NCBI RefSeq assembly: GCF_000001735.4
Contig: NC_003076.8
Coordinates: forward strand, 1,426,001-1,490,000
DNA: 64,000 nucleotides
Reading direction: 5' to 3'
Source of the DNA: Arabidopsis thaliana
Lineage: Eukaryota; Streptophyta; Magnoliopsida; Brassicales; Brassicaceae
Below are positions 1 through 11,694 of the stretch, piece by piece. The notes beneath the pieces were generated by a model that saw only the letters and a program-made list of their open reading frames with translations, did not search any database and was not told where the DNA came from. The position numbers were made by a program, and so were the translations under genes. Every line of letters starts with the position of its first letter. The stretch's first letter is position 1.

Positions 1-342
1 AGCGACAAGCTAACTATGCTTGACCCCGGTCCAGCGATTATTAGCTCCACTTGTCAGGCTGTCAAGTGTGTGGTTGTGGTCATTTCAGGTAGACCACTTG
101 TGATGGAACCTTACGTTGCCTCGATCGATGCATTGGTTGCAGCATGGCTACCAGGAACAGAAGGCCAAGGTATCACTGATGCTCTCTTTGGGGACCATGG
201 CTTCAGTGGAAAACTTCCTGTTACATGGTTCAGAAACACAGAGCAGTTGCCTATGAGCTATGGAGATACACATTATGACCCGCTATTTGCTTACGGGTCT
301 GGTCTTGAAACTGAGTCTGTTGCGAGCATTGTTGCTAGGTAA
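1..342 (+). CDS. Glycoside hydrolase family 3 beta-glucosidase, C-terminal part (truncated by window edge)
   Basis: Frame 1 is open from the first base to a TAA at 340-342 and gives the last 113 residues of a plant GH3 beta-glucosidase/beta-xylosidase-type enzyme. Visible family features are the stretch SGRPLVMEPYV, the AWLPGTEGQGITDALFGDHGFSGKLPVTWFR block of the C-terminal GH3 domain (the region around GTEGQG is strongly conserved), and the terminal YDPLFAYGSGL that closes most plant members. Family members are about 600-670 aa, so roughly five sixths lie left of the window. Such proteins are normally secreted to the apoplast and trim cell-wall glucans or xylosides. The substrate cannot be told from this part. 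By position next to RTM2 it should be AT5G04885 (recall). There is no intron in the visible part. Family assignment is secure; the exact activity is not. Confidence 0.88.
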   Translation, partial: SDKLTMLDPGPAIISSTCQAVKCVVVVISGRPLVMEPYVASIDALVAAWLPGTEGQGITDALFGDHGFSGKLPVTWFRNTEQLPMSYGDTHYDPLFAYGSGLETESVASIVAR

Positions 343-1216
343 AATACTTCACACAGCTTCCTGTTTCATCTGTTGCAGTATTCTCTGACACAAGATTAAG
401 ATTCTTAACCCCTAAGTTTTGGTTGCTAACAGGTCAACCTCAGCTTCTGCTACTAACACAAAGCCCTGCTTATACACAGTCCTTGTTTCTGCTACATTGT
501 GTCTGTTTATCTTCCCAAGGTATCATCACCAGTTTCAACTTCCGTTTTGATTTCTTTACAGAAATTGGTGAGAATCTGACATTTCTTCTGGTAACTTTTT
601 TTGTGTGTGTAGCTTAAGCCGACTTTGAGAAGATGAAAAGTTACAAAAGCTTGGAGTAGATAGATTCTTTCGATTATCTGATCTGATCAAGTGAGTTCTT
701 GTTAGCCTAGCAAAAGAGACCCTGAATCTGTGTCGTGTTATGTTCAGAGTTATTGCAACCTGAAACATTATTGGATATTCACACCAGAACGTTCTTCTAT
801 TTAGGTTCTTGAAAATTCTAATAGACAAATTCTCTTCTTGAAATCACCATTCTTGAAATTAAGTCACATAACTTCTCAGAAAAAATGATACATCTTCTCA
901 ACTGATTAAAACTGACGTCATTTGGGGAACATAACTTACAAGACATAATAAACTTGTGAAGAAAGCAAGAGAACATTATGCTTTCTTTGTAAGAGAAGTA
1001 ACATATGAATGATGACCTGAGACAAAAGAAGAGATTTTGATGATCACAAGACATAGCCGCAAAACTAGGAATATCCATTGCATAACAGTAGAGAAAATGG
1101 CTAAGTATTGCAGAAATTCAAATCTTATTTATATGCAGAGCAATAAACACCTAATAGTATCATCAAAGCTCAAATTTAACCAGTTCATAAGAAAGAGGAA
1201 AGATAAGTAATTAATA
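343..1216. other. 3' flank of the GH3 gene and RTM2 upstream region
   Basis: 874 bp without a convincing coding region. The left half should hold the 3' UTR of the GH3 gene and the right half the promoter and short 5' leader of RTM2. Short open frames on both strands have no recognisable domain and ordinary AT-rich composition, and I treat them as chance. I see no repeat or RNA gene here. Confidence 0.6.
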
Positions 1217-2390
1217 ATGGCAGCGAGACAGCAACAAAAAGGAACAGGCTTCGGGGTTCAATACGAGGACTTTGTCCCCAAATCCGAATGGAAAGATCAA
1301 CCTGAAGCCACCATTCTCAACATTGACCTAACAGGTTGGTATACAAAATAGTAACTTTGGACTACTTATGGTGGTTTAATTATAATGTTATGATTTGGTT
1401 TTTAAAGGTTTTGCAAAGGAGCAAATGAAAGTGACGTATGTGCACAGCTCGAAGATGATAAGAGTCACTGGAGAACGTCCCTTGGCTAATCGGAAATGGA
1501 GCCGTTTCAACGAGGTGTTCACTGTTCCACAGAATTGTTTAGTGGATAAGATCCATGGGAGCTTTAAGAACAATGTCCTCACCATCACCATGCCTAAGGA
1601 GACGATCACGAAGGTGGCTTATCTTCCAGAAACTTCTAGAACTGAAGCTGCTGCTCTGGAGAAGGCGGCGAAGCTAGAGGAGAAGAGATTGTTAGAAGAA
1701 TCTAGAAGGAAAGAGAAGGAAGAAGAAGAAGCTAAGCAGATGAAGAAGCAGCTTCTGGAAGAGAAAGAGGCGCTAATTAGGAAGCTGCAAGAAGAAGCTA
1801 AAGCAAAGGAAGAGGCTGAAATGAGGAAGCTTCAAGAAGAAGCTAAAGCAAAGGAGGAGGCCGCGGCAAAGAAGCTTCAAGAAGAAATTGAAGCAAAAGA
1901 GAAACTTGAGGAGAGAAAGCTCGAGGAAAGGAGACTTGAGGAGAGGAAGCTCGAGGATATGAAGCTTGCGGAAGAAGCTAAACTAAAGAAGATCCAGGAG
2001 AGAAAGTCTGTTGATGAATCTGGAGAAAAAGAGAAGATACTAAAGCCAGAAGTGGTCTATACAAAATCCGGGCACGTGGCTACTCCCAAACCTGAGTCGG
2101 GGTCTGGTCTCAAGTCCGGGTTTGGAGGAGTAGGCGAGGTGGTGAAGTCAGCGGAAGAAAAACTAGGAAACTTGGTGGAAAAGGAAAAGAAAATGGGGAA
2201 AGGGATAATGGAGAAAATAAGAAGGAAAGAGATAACAAGTGAAGAGAAGAAGTTGATGATGAATGTAGGAGTGGCTGCTCTTGTTATCTTTGCTCTCGGA
2301 GCTTATGTTTCTTATACCTTCTGCTCTTCTTCTTCTTCTTCTTCCTCTTCGTCTCCTTCTTCATCATCATCTTCTACCAAACCAGAATGA
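1217..2390 (+). CDS. RTM2: RTM2, small-HSP-like membrane protein restricting long-distance movement of potyviruses
   Basis: Two exons, 1217-1334 and 1408-2390, join in phase (codon GGT split over the intron) to give 366 aa. Residues about 18-104 form an HSP20/alpha-crystallin-like domain ending VLTITMPKE. Residues about 120-245 are a highly charged coiled coil built from repeats of the [12 protein letters not shown] type. Residues about 322-344 (starting [10 protein letters not shown]) are a single membrane span, followed by a serine-only tail broken by one proline and then TKPE. Known of the gene: with RTM1 and RTM3 it blocks systemic movement of tobacco etch virus and related potyviruses in phloem, without hypersensitive response. 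The frame is intact, as in resistant accessions; susceptible accessions are known to carry broken alleles. The start ATG sits in a short exon that completes the HSP20 domain. A downstream in-frame start in exon 2 would remove the beginning of that domain, so I chose 1217. Confidence 0.95.
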
Positions 2391-2795
2391 TATATCTCTA
2401 AGAAAGAAAAATGTTGTGCAAATTGAAGAATGTGTATATTATATACTTTGTGATATATTTCTACAGTCTAATAAAGTTTGATGATGTCATATTTAAGACC
2501 TATATATCATAGTTTTATTGAGACAGGATTTAAAAAAAAAAAACTCAATAAACATATGAAACAAATGAAAAAATATCCATAAACCCTAAACCCTTTTAGA
2601 TTTGAAGACAGAGAGACCTGAAAGCTTTTAGTTCAATCGATCTTGTCTGACCAAAAATCTGTGTATAGGAGAGAACCCAGTTGAATTGGGAACTGAGAGA
2701 AGCAGAAAGTAACTTCCTTTACCGGAGAACGAGAAGTGAACGGTGAAGGCGGCGAGGTTGAGAACCATGCCTCTTCGCTCATTTCGTTTTCTAGA
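2391..2795. other. RTM2 3' UTR and DEAH helicase 5' leader
   Basis: 405 bp between two plus-strand genes. It starts with AT-rich sequence that suits the RTM2 3' UTR and polyadenylation region. From about 2600 it becomes less AT-rich and probably is the 5' leader of the helicase. The helicase frame stays open upstream of its ATG (2796) to about 2736 but with no ATG, so the leader adds no coding sequence unless a non-AUG start is used. Confidence 0.5.
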
Positions 2796-5700
2796 ATGCG
2801 TTTCACAAAAAGAATAAGCCTCTTCTTGGGGCAGACGACCAGGATTCATAGTCGCTCTCTATTGGGAAATCCGACTTTATGCAGGTCTTATATCGTTGGT
2901 CCGGTCTCTACTAGTTCTCCGGCGTTTCTGATTTCGAGTCGTAATGGTGATGGTGTTACGGGATTGTACTACCCGATACGTCGTCGTTTCATCGGGCACA
3001 CTGCGGAACAGTTCTCGGATGATGAGTACGAGTGTGAATTCGAGGAACATAAGGTTCGTGTTTTGTTCATGATGCTAAATTGTTTAGATAAATGGAATCA
3101 ATCAATCAACATTTGTGTTGATCTCCAGAGTAAAAAGTTTCTCAAAATGGAATTTTTAGGTGTTTGTCGATTAGATTGTTTGGTGGAATGACTATGTAAA
3201 TGAGAGTCTTTGAACATTTTCTGTTTGATCCTTTATACTTGGGAAATGATTTGATCCTAGGCGTGAATTGGTTTTATAGGCTTCATCTTCTGTGGCCAAT
3301 GTTGATGAGTGGAAGTGGAAGTTAGGAATTTTGTTGGCCAATGATAGTGAACAAGAAATTGTTTCCAGAGACAAAAGGGATCGAAGAGATTATGAGCAGA
3401 TCTCAAATCTTGCTAAGAGAATGGGACTTTACAGGTATAGAAAACTGACTTTTATTGGAATCAAATAACCCTATGTGTTTGTGTGCGCTATGTGCTAACC
3501 CAATTCTTGGTTCCAATTTAACAGTGAAATTTATGGAAAAGTGGTTGTTGCAAGCAAGGTTCCTCTTCCTAACTACCGACCAGATTTGGATGATAAGCGA
3601 CCACAACGGGAGGTAACAGTGTCTCCCTTGGTTTACCAAAATCATAATGCACAGTTTTTATTTGTAGTTTTATGCTGAAATTGTAATGCATCTCATCGTG
3701 CAGGTGGTGCTTCCGTTGAGTTTGCAAAGAAGGGTAGAGGGACTCCTCCAGGAACATCTTGATAGTCAGCAGCTAAGCTCAGGAAAGGCTAATGAATGCG
3801 TAGCTGATTCTCAACCTCCTAAACAGACTGAAGAACTTCCCGATGAAAATTCTGATTCGTTTCTCGATGGTTCTGTTATGGAGAAGGTACTTCAGAGGAG
3901 GAGTATGCGGATGCGCAATATGCAGAGAACCTGGCAGGTATTACTCAATCATCTTTACCCCACGCCTCTTGTCTTTTTATCAAAAACTTTCTGCTATAGC
4001 AGTAGTTATTTGGTTGAATAATAGGAATCCCCTGAGGGACGGACGATGCTGGAATTCAGGAAAACTTTGCCTTCATTCAAGGACAAAGAAAGACTTCTTC
4101 AAGCTATTGCTCGGAACCAGGTGAATTTTAGAGCGGGATATCTTCGCAATGCAGCAATGCATGGAAATTAATTTTTTGATCTCAACTCTCAAATTCTCAG
4201 GTGATAGTTGTATCTGGGGAGACTGGATGTGGTAAGACAACTCAGCTTCCACAATACATTTTGGAATCAGAGATAGAGTCTGGTCGGGGAGCATTCTGCA
4301 ACATCATTTGTACTCAACCTAGGAGAATATCTGCCATGGCAGTTTCAGAAAGAGTGTCAGCTGAAAGAGGAGAACCTCTTGGTGAAACGGTTAGCCAAAA
4401 TCCTTGTCCTTCAATTGAGCATCGATTCAAAAGCTGTCTGATTACTCCAATTAACACTAATACTTTGTTAAAAGATGCTTGTTTATTCATGACTTCATAC
4501 CTAACAGAGAATTTCCGATAGGTTGGGTTTAAAGTTCGTCTAGAAGGAATGAGAGGAAAGAATACCCACCTTCTATTTTGTACAAGTGGTATCCTTCTCA
4601 GACGGCTGCTTAGTGATCGCAATTTGAATGGAGTTACACATGTTTTTGTTGATGAGATTCATGAAAGGGGCATGAATGAAGGTACATATCTATATATCTA
4701 ATGTATGTTTAGGTTTCTGCAAATAGAGTCTCATAATAATATGCCCCTCACTTCTTGGTTGCAGATTTCTTAATTATAGTGTTAAAGGAGCTTCTTCCAC
4801 GGCGTCCAGATCTGAGATTGGTTCTCATGAGTGCCACTTTGAATGCTGAACTCTTTTCTAATTACTATGGAGGGGCACCTACCATTCACATTCCTGTAAG
4901 ACAATGTTCTTCCTCAATAGTCTTGACACTCTAGATATTCAGCATGATTTCCGTGTTTCGAGTTGTTTCTATGGGAAGCCTTGAATGTATATATATTTTC
5001 AGGGCTTCACACATCCAGTGAAAGCACATTTTTTGGAGGATGTACTGGAAATAACGGGATATAAGCTGACCTCTTTTAATCAAGTTGATGATTATGGCCA
5101 AGAAAAGACGTGGAAAACGCAAAAACAGTTAATGCCTCGCAAAAGAAAAAACCAGATCACTACTCTTGTTGAGGTACTTGGCTAATTTTTTACATCAACT
5201 GGAAATTCCTTAGAATTAACTCTAATTTGCAAGTTTAACTAACTGTGTTTCTGTTGGTCAACTAGGTTTGCTGAGCAGACCAAATATTCCAATAACATTG
5301 TTCACCATTGTTTCTTTAAAATTGCAGGAAGCTCTCAGCAAGTCAAATTTTGAAAGCTATAACTCTAGGACACGTGATTCTCTTTCGTCTTGGATGCCTG
5401 ACTGCATAGGATTTAATCTCATTGAGGCTGTTCTCTGTCACATATGCCGAAAAGAACGTCCAGGTGCTGTATTAGTATTTTTGACAGGATGGGATGATAT
5501 CAGATCCCTGAGCGACCAAATTAAAGCCCATCCTCTCTTGGGAGATCCGAACAGGGTTTTGCTATTAATGTGCCACGGTTCAATGGCAACTGCTGAGCAG
5601 GTTGATTTATATCCTCACGTGTTACTTTGTTTCCTTTCAATTTGAGTCACGACTCTGGAGAAGTACTAATTGTAACTTATTTAACATATTTCGTTGATGT

Positions 5701-8516
5701 TTACGCAGAGACTCATTTTTGAGAGAGCACCTCCTAATATTCGCAAAATTGTTCTTGCTACAAACATGGCAGAAGCTAGTATTACAATAAACGATGTAGT
5801 GTTTGTGGTTGACTGTGGAAAAGCAAAAGAGACCACCTATGATGCTTTGAACAATACACCTTGTCTGCTACCTTCTTGGATATCTCAAGCTTCTGCGAGA
5901 CAGGTGAATACATTATACTAAAACCTATTGTTGTAAATAGATCTTTCTTGTGTTTTGCATCGTTCTTATTTTTGATTTCAGAACATTGACTCCTCTATAT
6001 GATTTGATTGCATGATTATCATTGTTGCAATTTCAGAACATCCATTTTGCTATCTGGTACATCTTTTGATAGCTATAAAGCTTTCTCATTTGGTATGTCC
6101 AACATTTCCCCTCTATTTGGCCTTCAGAGAAGGGGAAGAGCTGGGCGTCTGTTTCCGGGAGAATGCTATCACCTGTACCCCAAATGCGTCTATGATGCTT
6201 TTGCAGAGTATCAACTTCCTGAACTTCTGAGAACTCCTTTAAACTCTCTCTGCCTGCAAATTAAAAGTCTTCAGGTTGAAAGCATTGCAGAATTCTTGTC
6301 AGCTGCACTTCAGGCTCCAGAGTCTTTGGCTGTAAGTGACAGATAAATGTGTTCATAGAGATTTCGCCAATTTCCATGTTACTAGTAACATCTTTGATTG
6401 ATTATCAGATTTTTTTGTATGTGGAAGATATGATTCTTATTGTCTCAAAATTAGTCAACATAACTGTAAATATCATGACAGGTTCAAAATGCTATTGGAT
6501 TCCTGAAAATGATCGGAGCACTGGATGAGAAGGAAAATCTAACGGATCTTGGTTTGTGTTCTAAGTCCTGTACAAAAAATGGTCCAACTCTTTCTTATAC
6601 TACATGTATCATGACTGACTTTCCTGCTTGTTGTATTTTTGGCCTGTTCCAACTAGGAAAACTCTTATCGATTCTTCCTGTTGATCCCAAGTTGGGGAAA
6701 ATGCTGATAATGGGTGCCATCTTCCGCTGCTTTGATCCGATCCTGACAATTGTATCAGGGCTAAGTGTCAGAGATCCTTTCCTTCTACCTCAAGACAAAA
6801 AAGACGTAAGTATAAGGACTCATGGACGAACATTTATTTTTATCATGATGTACGGTGATTGGTTGATTAATTGGCAAATAAATGTTTTTAAAACTTACTT
6901 TTTGGTCTTTTGAATTTTATTGAAGAGTGGGTTTTTATAGGCGGTTTTAAGCCAATAGATAGATGGATATATAACTTTTTATGAAGTATGTTGTGGTTTA
7001 ATCTCTCAAACTGAGAGATGATTTCCTTGTTTTATTTTAGTTAGCTTTATCAGCCAAGTTGAGATTCTCAGCCAAAGACTACAGTGACCATATGGCACTC
7101 GTTCGTGCCTTTGAAGGGTGGAAAGATGCTGAAAGAGAAGGATCGGCTTATGAGTTTTGTTGGAGGAATTTCCTGTCAGCTCAGACGCTTCAGGCGATAC
7201 ATTCTCTGAGGAAGCAGTTCAACTATATTTTGAAAGAAGCTGGCTTAGTTCATGATGATTTAGCTCTCAACAACAAGCTAAGTCACAACCAGTCTCTGGT
7301 TCGTGCTGTCATTTGCTCTGGCCTATTCCCTGGAATAGCATCTGTTGTGGTAAGTCTAAGACCCATGTCTCTGGCTAAGTCTCCTTTCTCGTGTCAGAGA
7401 TTTCGGTGAAATAACCTTGTTGTCCTTTTTCTTTGCACAGCACAGAGAGACTTCCATGTCATTCAAGACAATGGATGATGGCCAAGTATCACTATACGCG
7501 GTGAGCCTCTTCATTCGTATTTCCCAACATCATTACTTGAGTCTCTCGATATGGCCATCTTTTTTATTTAAATGGTTTTTACGGTTTCTATGTTTCAGAA
7601 TTCTGTTAATTCGCGGTTCCCAACAATTCCATACCCTTGGCTAGTCTTTGGAGAGAAAGTAAAGGTCAATGCGGTACTCATACGGGACTCCACTGGTGTC
7701 CCTGATTCCAGTTTGATCCTTTTTGGTGGTTCATTGAGCACGGGAGTACAGGTGATTTCTCTCATTTTCCTCTTTTTAACCCTTACACTAGTCAGATTAT
7801 GGAATACTCCGGAATCGAATGGATTGAATGTTGTGTTGTTTCCAGGTGGGACATCTAAAAATGCTTGACGGGTACATTGATTTCTTCATGGATCCAAATT
7901 TGGCTGAGTCCTATGTAAAGCTGAAGGAAGAACTCGATAAGCTTCTTCAAAAAAAGGCGAGTTTTTTTCAATTTTAAAAGGAAAAAGTGTTCGTAGTGCA
8001 GCACTTTAACACCTTTAGTATCTTTACGATTTGCAGCTTGAAGATCCAAGCATGGACATCCACAAAGAAGGCAAGTACCTCATGCTTGCAGTTCAAGAAC
8101 TTGTGGCTGGAGACCAATGCGAAGGCAGATTTGTCTTTGGCCGTGACACAAAGAGGCCAAGCCAACCGCAAATAGGAGAGAACAAACACTCCAAAGACGG
8201 GACAAACCCGAAGAGTCTCCTTCAGACACTTTTGATGAGAGCTGGACACTCACCTCCAAAGTACAAGACAAAACATCTCAAGACAAACGAATTCAGAGCA
8301 CTTGTGGAGTTTAAAGGAATGCAGTTCGTTGGGAAGCCTCAGAGGAATAAAACGCTCGCTGAGAAAGATGCTGCTGTTGAGGCCTTAGCTTGGTTGACTC
8401 ATACCTCTGATAATAGTACTGGCCAACACAATGAGGATGCAGATTCTCCACCTGATGTTACTGATAACATGCTTAAACTCCTTGGAGGACGGCGCAGGCG
8501 ATCCAAGGGCAAGTAA
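2796..8516 (+). CDS. DEAH-box RNA helicase (DHX36/DHX9-like) with C-terminal dsRNA-binding domain
   Basis: Nineteen exons rebuilt from splice sites: 2796-3053, 3280-3434, 3525-3612, 3704-3937, 4025-4120, 4201-4389, 4522-4681, 4765-4895, 5003-5173, 5328-5600, 5709-5903, 6128-6331, 6482-6551, 6657-6805, 7041-7349, 7441-7500, 7599-7751, 7846-7956 and 8037-8516. They give 1161 aa with all phases consistent. Visible: a basic, Ser/Arg-rich N terminus that could be an organelle transit sequence; Walker A GETGCGKT at residues 283-290; DEIH at 384-387; a [10 protein letters not shown] motif; motif [10 protein letters not shown] at 650-657; then HA2 and OB-fold regions; and a dsRNA-binding domain at about 1060-1123 with [16 protein letters not shown]. 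The family unwinds RNA duplexes or quadruplexes using NTP; the client RNA of this one is unknown to me. Intron 18 has a GC donor. I recall this as AT5G04895. Confidence 0.95.
7957..8036 (+). other. GC-AG intron of the DEAH helicase
   Basis: The frame needs the exon to end with AAA AAG at 7956 and to resume with CTT GAA GAT at 8037, so the 80-bp intron begins GCGAGT and ends TTTGCAG. No GT nearby keeps the frame. All other introns I placed in this gene are GT-AG. Confidence 0.85.
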
Positions 8517-8825
8517 TTGAATCTCTGTAGGTTTTTTCGCAGACAGATTTGGTTTGTGTAACTGTGCTTTGGACGATCTCAAATACCAACCAAAGCAGAT
8601 AGAGAAATTATACTTCAGTAGTCACTATGTAACTATAGTGTCGTTTTTGGGGCAGAACAATAGTGTAGGGTTATAAACATAAAATCTAGAAACTTTAGGG
8701 GCTATGATGTATTTTGAACAATAATTGGGGTTATTATCATCTTATATGCCGCCACGTGGCATTTAACTCTCTCTGAGCTTGCTCGCTTACGCAACTCTCT
8801 CTCTCTCTCTCTTTGAGCTTCTGTA
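8517..8825. other. Helicase 3' flank and NOL promoter with a CT microsatellite
   Basis: 309 bp holding the helicase 3' UTR and the NOL promoter and leader. A TC/CT dinucleotide run at about 8793-8812 lies just upstream of the NOL ATG, a common position for pyrimidine tracts in plant 5' leaders. Nothing else is evident. Confidence 0.55.
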
Positions 8826-11194
8826 ATGGCTACTTGGAGTGGTTTCAACGTCTCTTCTTCTCCGTTGCTTAGGCTTCGGTCTTCCTCCGTCTCAAATGTC
8901 ACTAAGCTTCCGTTTCTCTCTCCTATTTGCCGGCGTCGGTTACTGGCAGAACGCTTTGGTCTCGCAACTGTCGTTGTTACGCGCCAAAACCTCACGGTTA
9001 CTCCGTCGTCTGCGGCGGTGGAAGCTCGTATCTCAGGGAAAAGAGAACCTATGACGCCTCCGTATAACATATTGATCACTGGCTCAACCAAAGGTTTCAT
9101 TCACTCTGTCTTTGTCAATTGACTCGAGTTTTTAATCTTCAGAAGGGAAAAAACATATTTTTTTATCTCATTGTGTCTCTAAAGAGTGGTTTTTGATTTA
9201 TTGATTGTTCAGGTATAGGATATGCATTAGCTAGAGAGTTTCTGAAAGCAGGCGACAATGTTGTGATTTGCTCTAGATCAGGTTAGAACCTGTCCCCATT
9301 GTTGTCTTGAACTCCTTTTCTAGAGTTTGTGTGTCTGTAAGGAAACATGCAAGCAAGTAATAGAACCAATCTTCAGTAGAATTTTGCTGTTATGGCTGTT
9401 CCTGTCTTGCAGCTGAACGAGTTGAGACTGCTGTTCAGAGTCTTAAGGAAGAATTTGGGGAGCATGTGTGGGTACCGCCTTCTTTTACTGTTCTTTTCCA
9501 TTCGTGTGGTCTTCCAAGGTTTTTGCTTTATGTGCATTGATATCATGAAACCATTTTCTCTTAGTAGGGAACTAAGTGTGATGTTACGGAAGGGAAGGAT
9601 GTGAGGGAACTTGTAGCTTATAGTCAGAAGAATCTTAAATACATTGACATTTGGGTACACTCTCAAAACTATGAAGAACGTTCATTTGTTGGTGACATCT
9701 GTGTTAATGTTGTTCAGAGTATTTTACTATGTTTTCTTTTCAATTTTGTAACCATAGAAATAGTCTTATAATACCATCTTGAGATGATACAGATAAATAA
9801 TGCGGGATCTAATGCATATAGCTTTAAACCTTTGGCAGAGGCCTCAGATGAGGATCTTATGTAAGTCTTGTGTTAAGCTTGATCCTTCTCTTCGTTAGTT
9901 TCTATGTGATTGGTTTCAGTCATTTACTTTTTGAAATCTTTATGCAGTGAAGTTGTGAAAACCAACACTCTAGGTCTCATGTTATGTTGCCGAGAGGTAG
10001 TCAAAGATGTTATAAGGAGATGAATTCAGCGTGTCTTTTGTTATTATCAGTTGGATTTACTGACATGTGTTCATGATTATTAGGCAATGAATATGATGTT
10101 GACCCAATCTCGAGGTGGTCATATCTTCAATATTGATGGAGCTGGTTCAGATGGGAGACCAACACCCAGGTTTGCTAGATTCATTAAAGTTTCTTGGGAA
10201 CATGCTTTAGTAAATCTCCTTTAGGCTCTCTTCTCTGTACTGTCTAATAGCATTTTTTTGATTAACGTTTGACAGATTTGCTGCATATGGTGCAACTAAA
10301 CGGAGTGTCGTTCACCTGACAAAGTCATTACAGGTAATGCCAGAGTTATATCTGTTGAACTCTTCTTCGTTTTCCCTTCTCCTTATATGACTTCTCTAGT
10401 AATTCCTGTCTTTCATAGGCAGAGTTGCAGATGCAAGATGTCAAAAATGTCGTGGTGCATAATCTATCGGTATGAATACAATATATTGCTTCATTTCATT
10501 TTTGGTTGTTTTTAGTGTCTTCCTAAATACACTGATACAGACATGCGCATAGAGATGAATAGAATGGATGGATTATAGTTATTTGAACAATTTGAATGAA
10601 TTCAGGATCTAAACATGATCATAATTCTAATGTGTTTTCTCTGGATTATTGTTGCAGCCTGGAATGGTCACAACTGATCTGCTCATGTCCGGAGCAACTA
10701 CAAAACAAGTTCGATGACTTAACACTGAGGAAATATTTAGATTCCATTTCAAGAGATTCTCTCTAATACGTTCTCTATTGCAGGCCAAGTTCTTCATTAA
10801 TGTTTTGGCAGAGCCAGCCGAAGTGGTAAGAACCCATTAACTCTTAATTCTTTTTAGCACAACAATTTGACACGATCTCTAATCTCTAGCCCCATGATTC
10901 ATGATCACACATTCGTTTGCAGGTGGCTGAGTACCTTGTCCCAAACATAAGGGCAATACCGGCTAGCGGATCTATGAAGCCGACTTACATCCGTTTCCTA
11001 ACTGGAATCAAAGCCTACACCAAAATATTCTCAGTTAAGACGATTAATAGCTCTGCGTAGAAGTAAATCAAAGCATGTAAACTATTTCTGCAAATTACTT
11101 AACCAATTTGTTTTTTTCTTTGTCAAATTTTGGGAATTTGTTTCAGAGAGTTGCGTTGGGAGCAAGGAAGAACAGGTATGTTACTGAAGAGTAG
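8826..11194 (+). CDS. NOL: NOL (NYC1-like), chlorophyll b reductase of the SDR family
   Basis: Thirteen exons: 8826-9093, 9213-9281, 9413-9471, 9568-9654, 9793-9860, 9948-9996, 10084-10169, 10276-10333, 10419-10469, 10658-10708, 10784-10825, 10923-11033 and 11147-11194, total 348 aa. The first 70 or so residues are Ser/Arg-rich and low in acidic residues, as expected of a chloroplast transit peptide. The short-chain dehydrogenase core follows: cofactor motif TGSTKGIG at residues 85-92, NNAG at 163-166, and the catalytic YGATK at 233-237. NOL acts with NYC1 in thylakoids to reduce chlorophyll b to 7-hydroxymethyl chlorophyll a, the first step of chlorophyll b and LHCII breakdown. Very short exons (42-70 nt) make automatic prediction error-prone here, but every junction is a clean GT-AG and phases close exactly. 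I recall AT5G04900. Confidence 0.95.
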
Positions 11195-11694
11195 GTGTCA
11201 AACTAAGTATTAGAATTGTATTGCTTTCTCAGTTTGTTCAATGGTAAATAAAAACCTCTACATTTTGTTCATGACAACTCCAAAACATGCAATCTATTGT
11301 ACAATTTGGATTTAAGCTCATTTGCAAAAATGTGAGATTTCTCAGTTAATGATTGAAGTGATGATTTAAAAGTCAGTTTTTTTTTTCCAACCATAATAAT
11401 TTATAGGCACTATTTTGAGAATCAGACCAGATTTGTCGAGACTGGGATCCAAATGCCTGTGGTCTAGTTTACAATTTAACAAGCAGCAAAAATGTCATTC
11501 CAAACCAATCAAACCGGGTAAAACCGAAGAACCGCCTCAACCGGACTTGATATCAAAGCGATTAAAATCAAATTACGGTTCAATTTAGTAAAATCGACTA
11601 AACCGGTTAGTTCGCAACTTTCTCTTTGCTTCTTCGTCTCTCTCTCTCTGTCGTGTTTGAGAAGACGAAAAGAGTCGGAGAGAAAGATCGGACG
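11195..11694. other. Spacer between NOL and the REX1-B gene
   Basis: 500 bp with the NOL 3' UTR on the left and the next gene's promoter on the right. From about 11500 the DNA carries several AACCGG/ACCGAA stretches, frequent in Arabidopsis promoters. No repeat or RNA gene is apparent. Confidence 0.5.
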
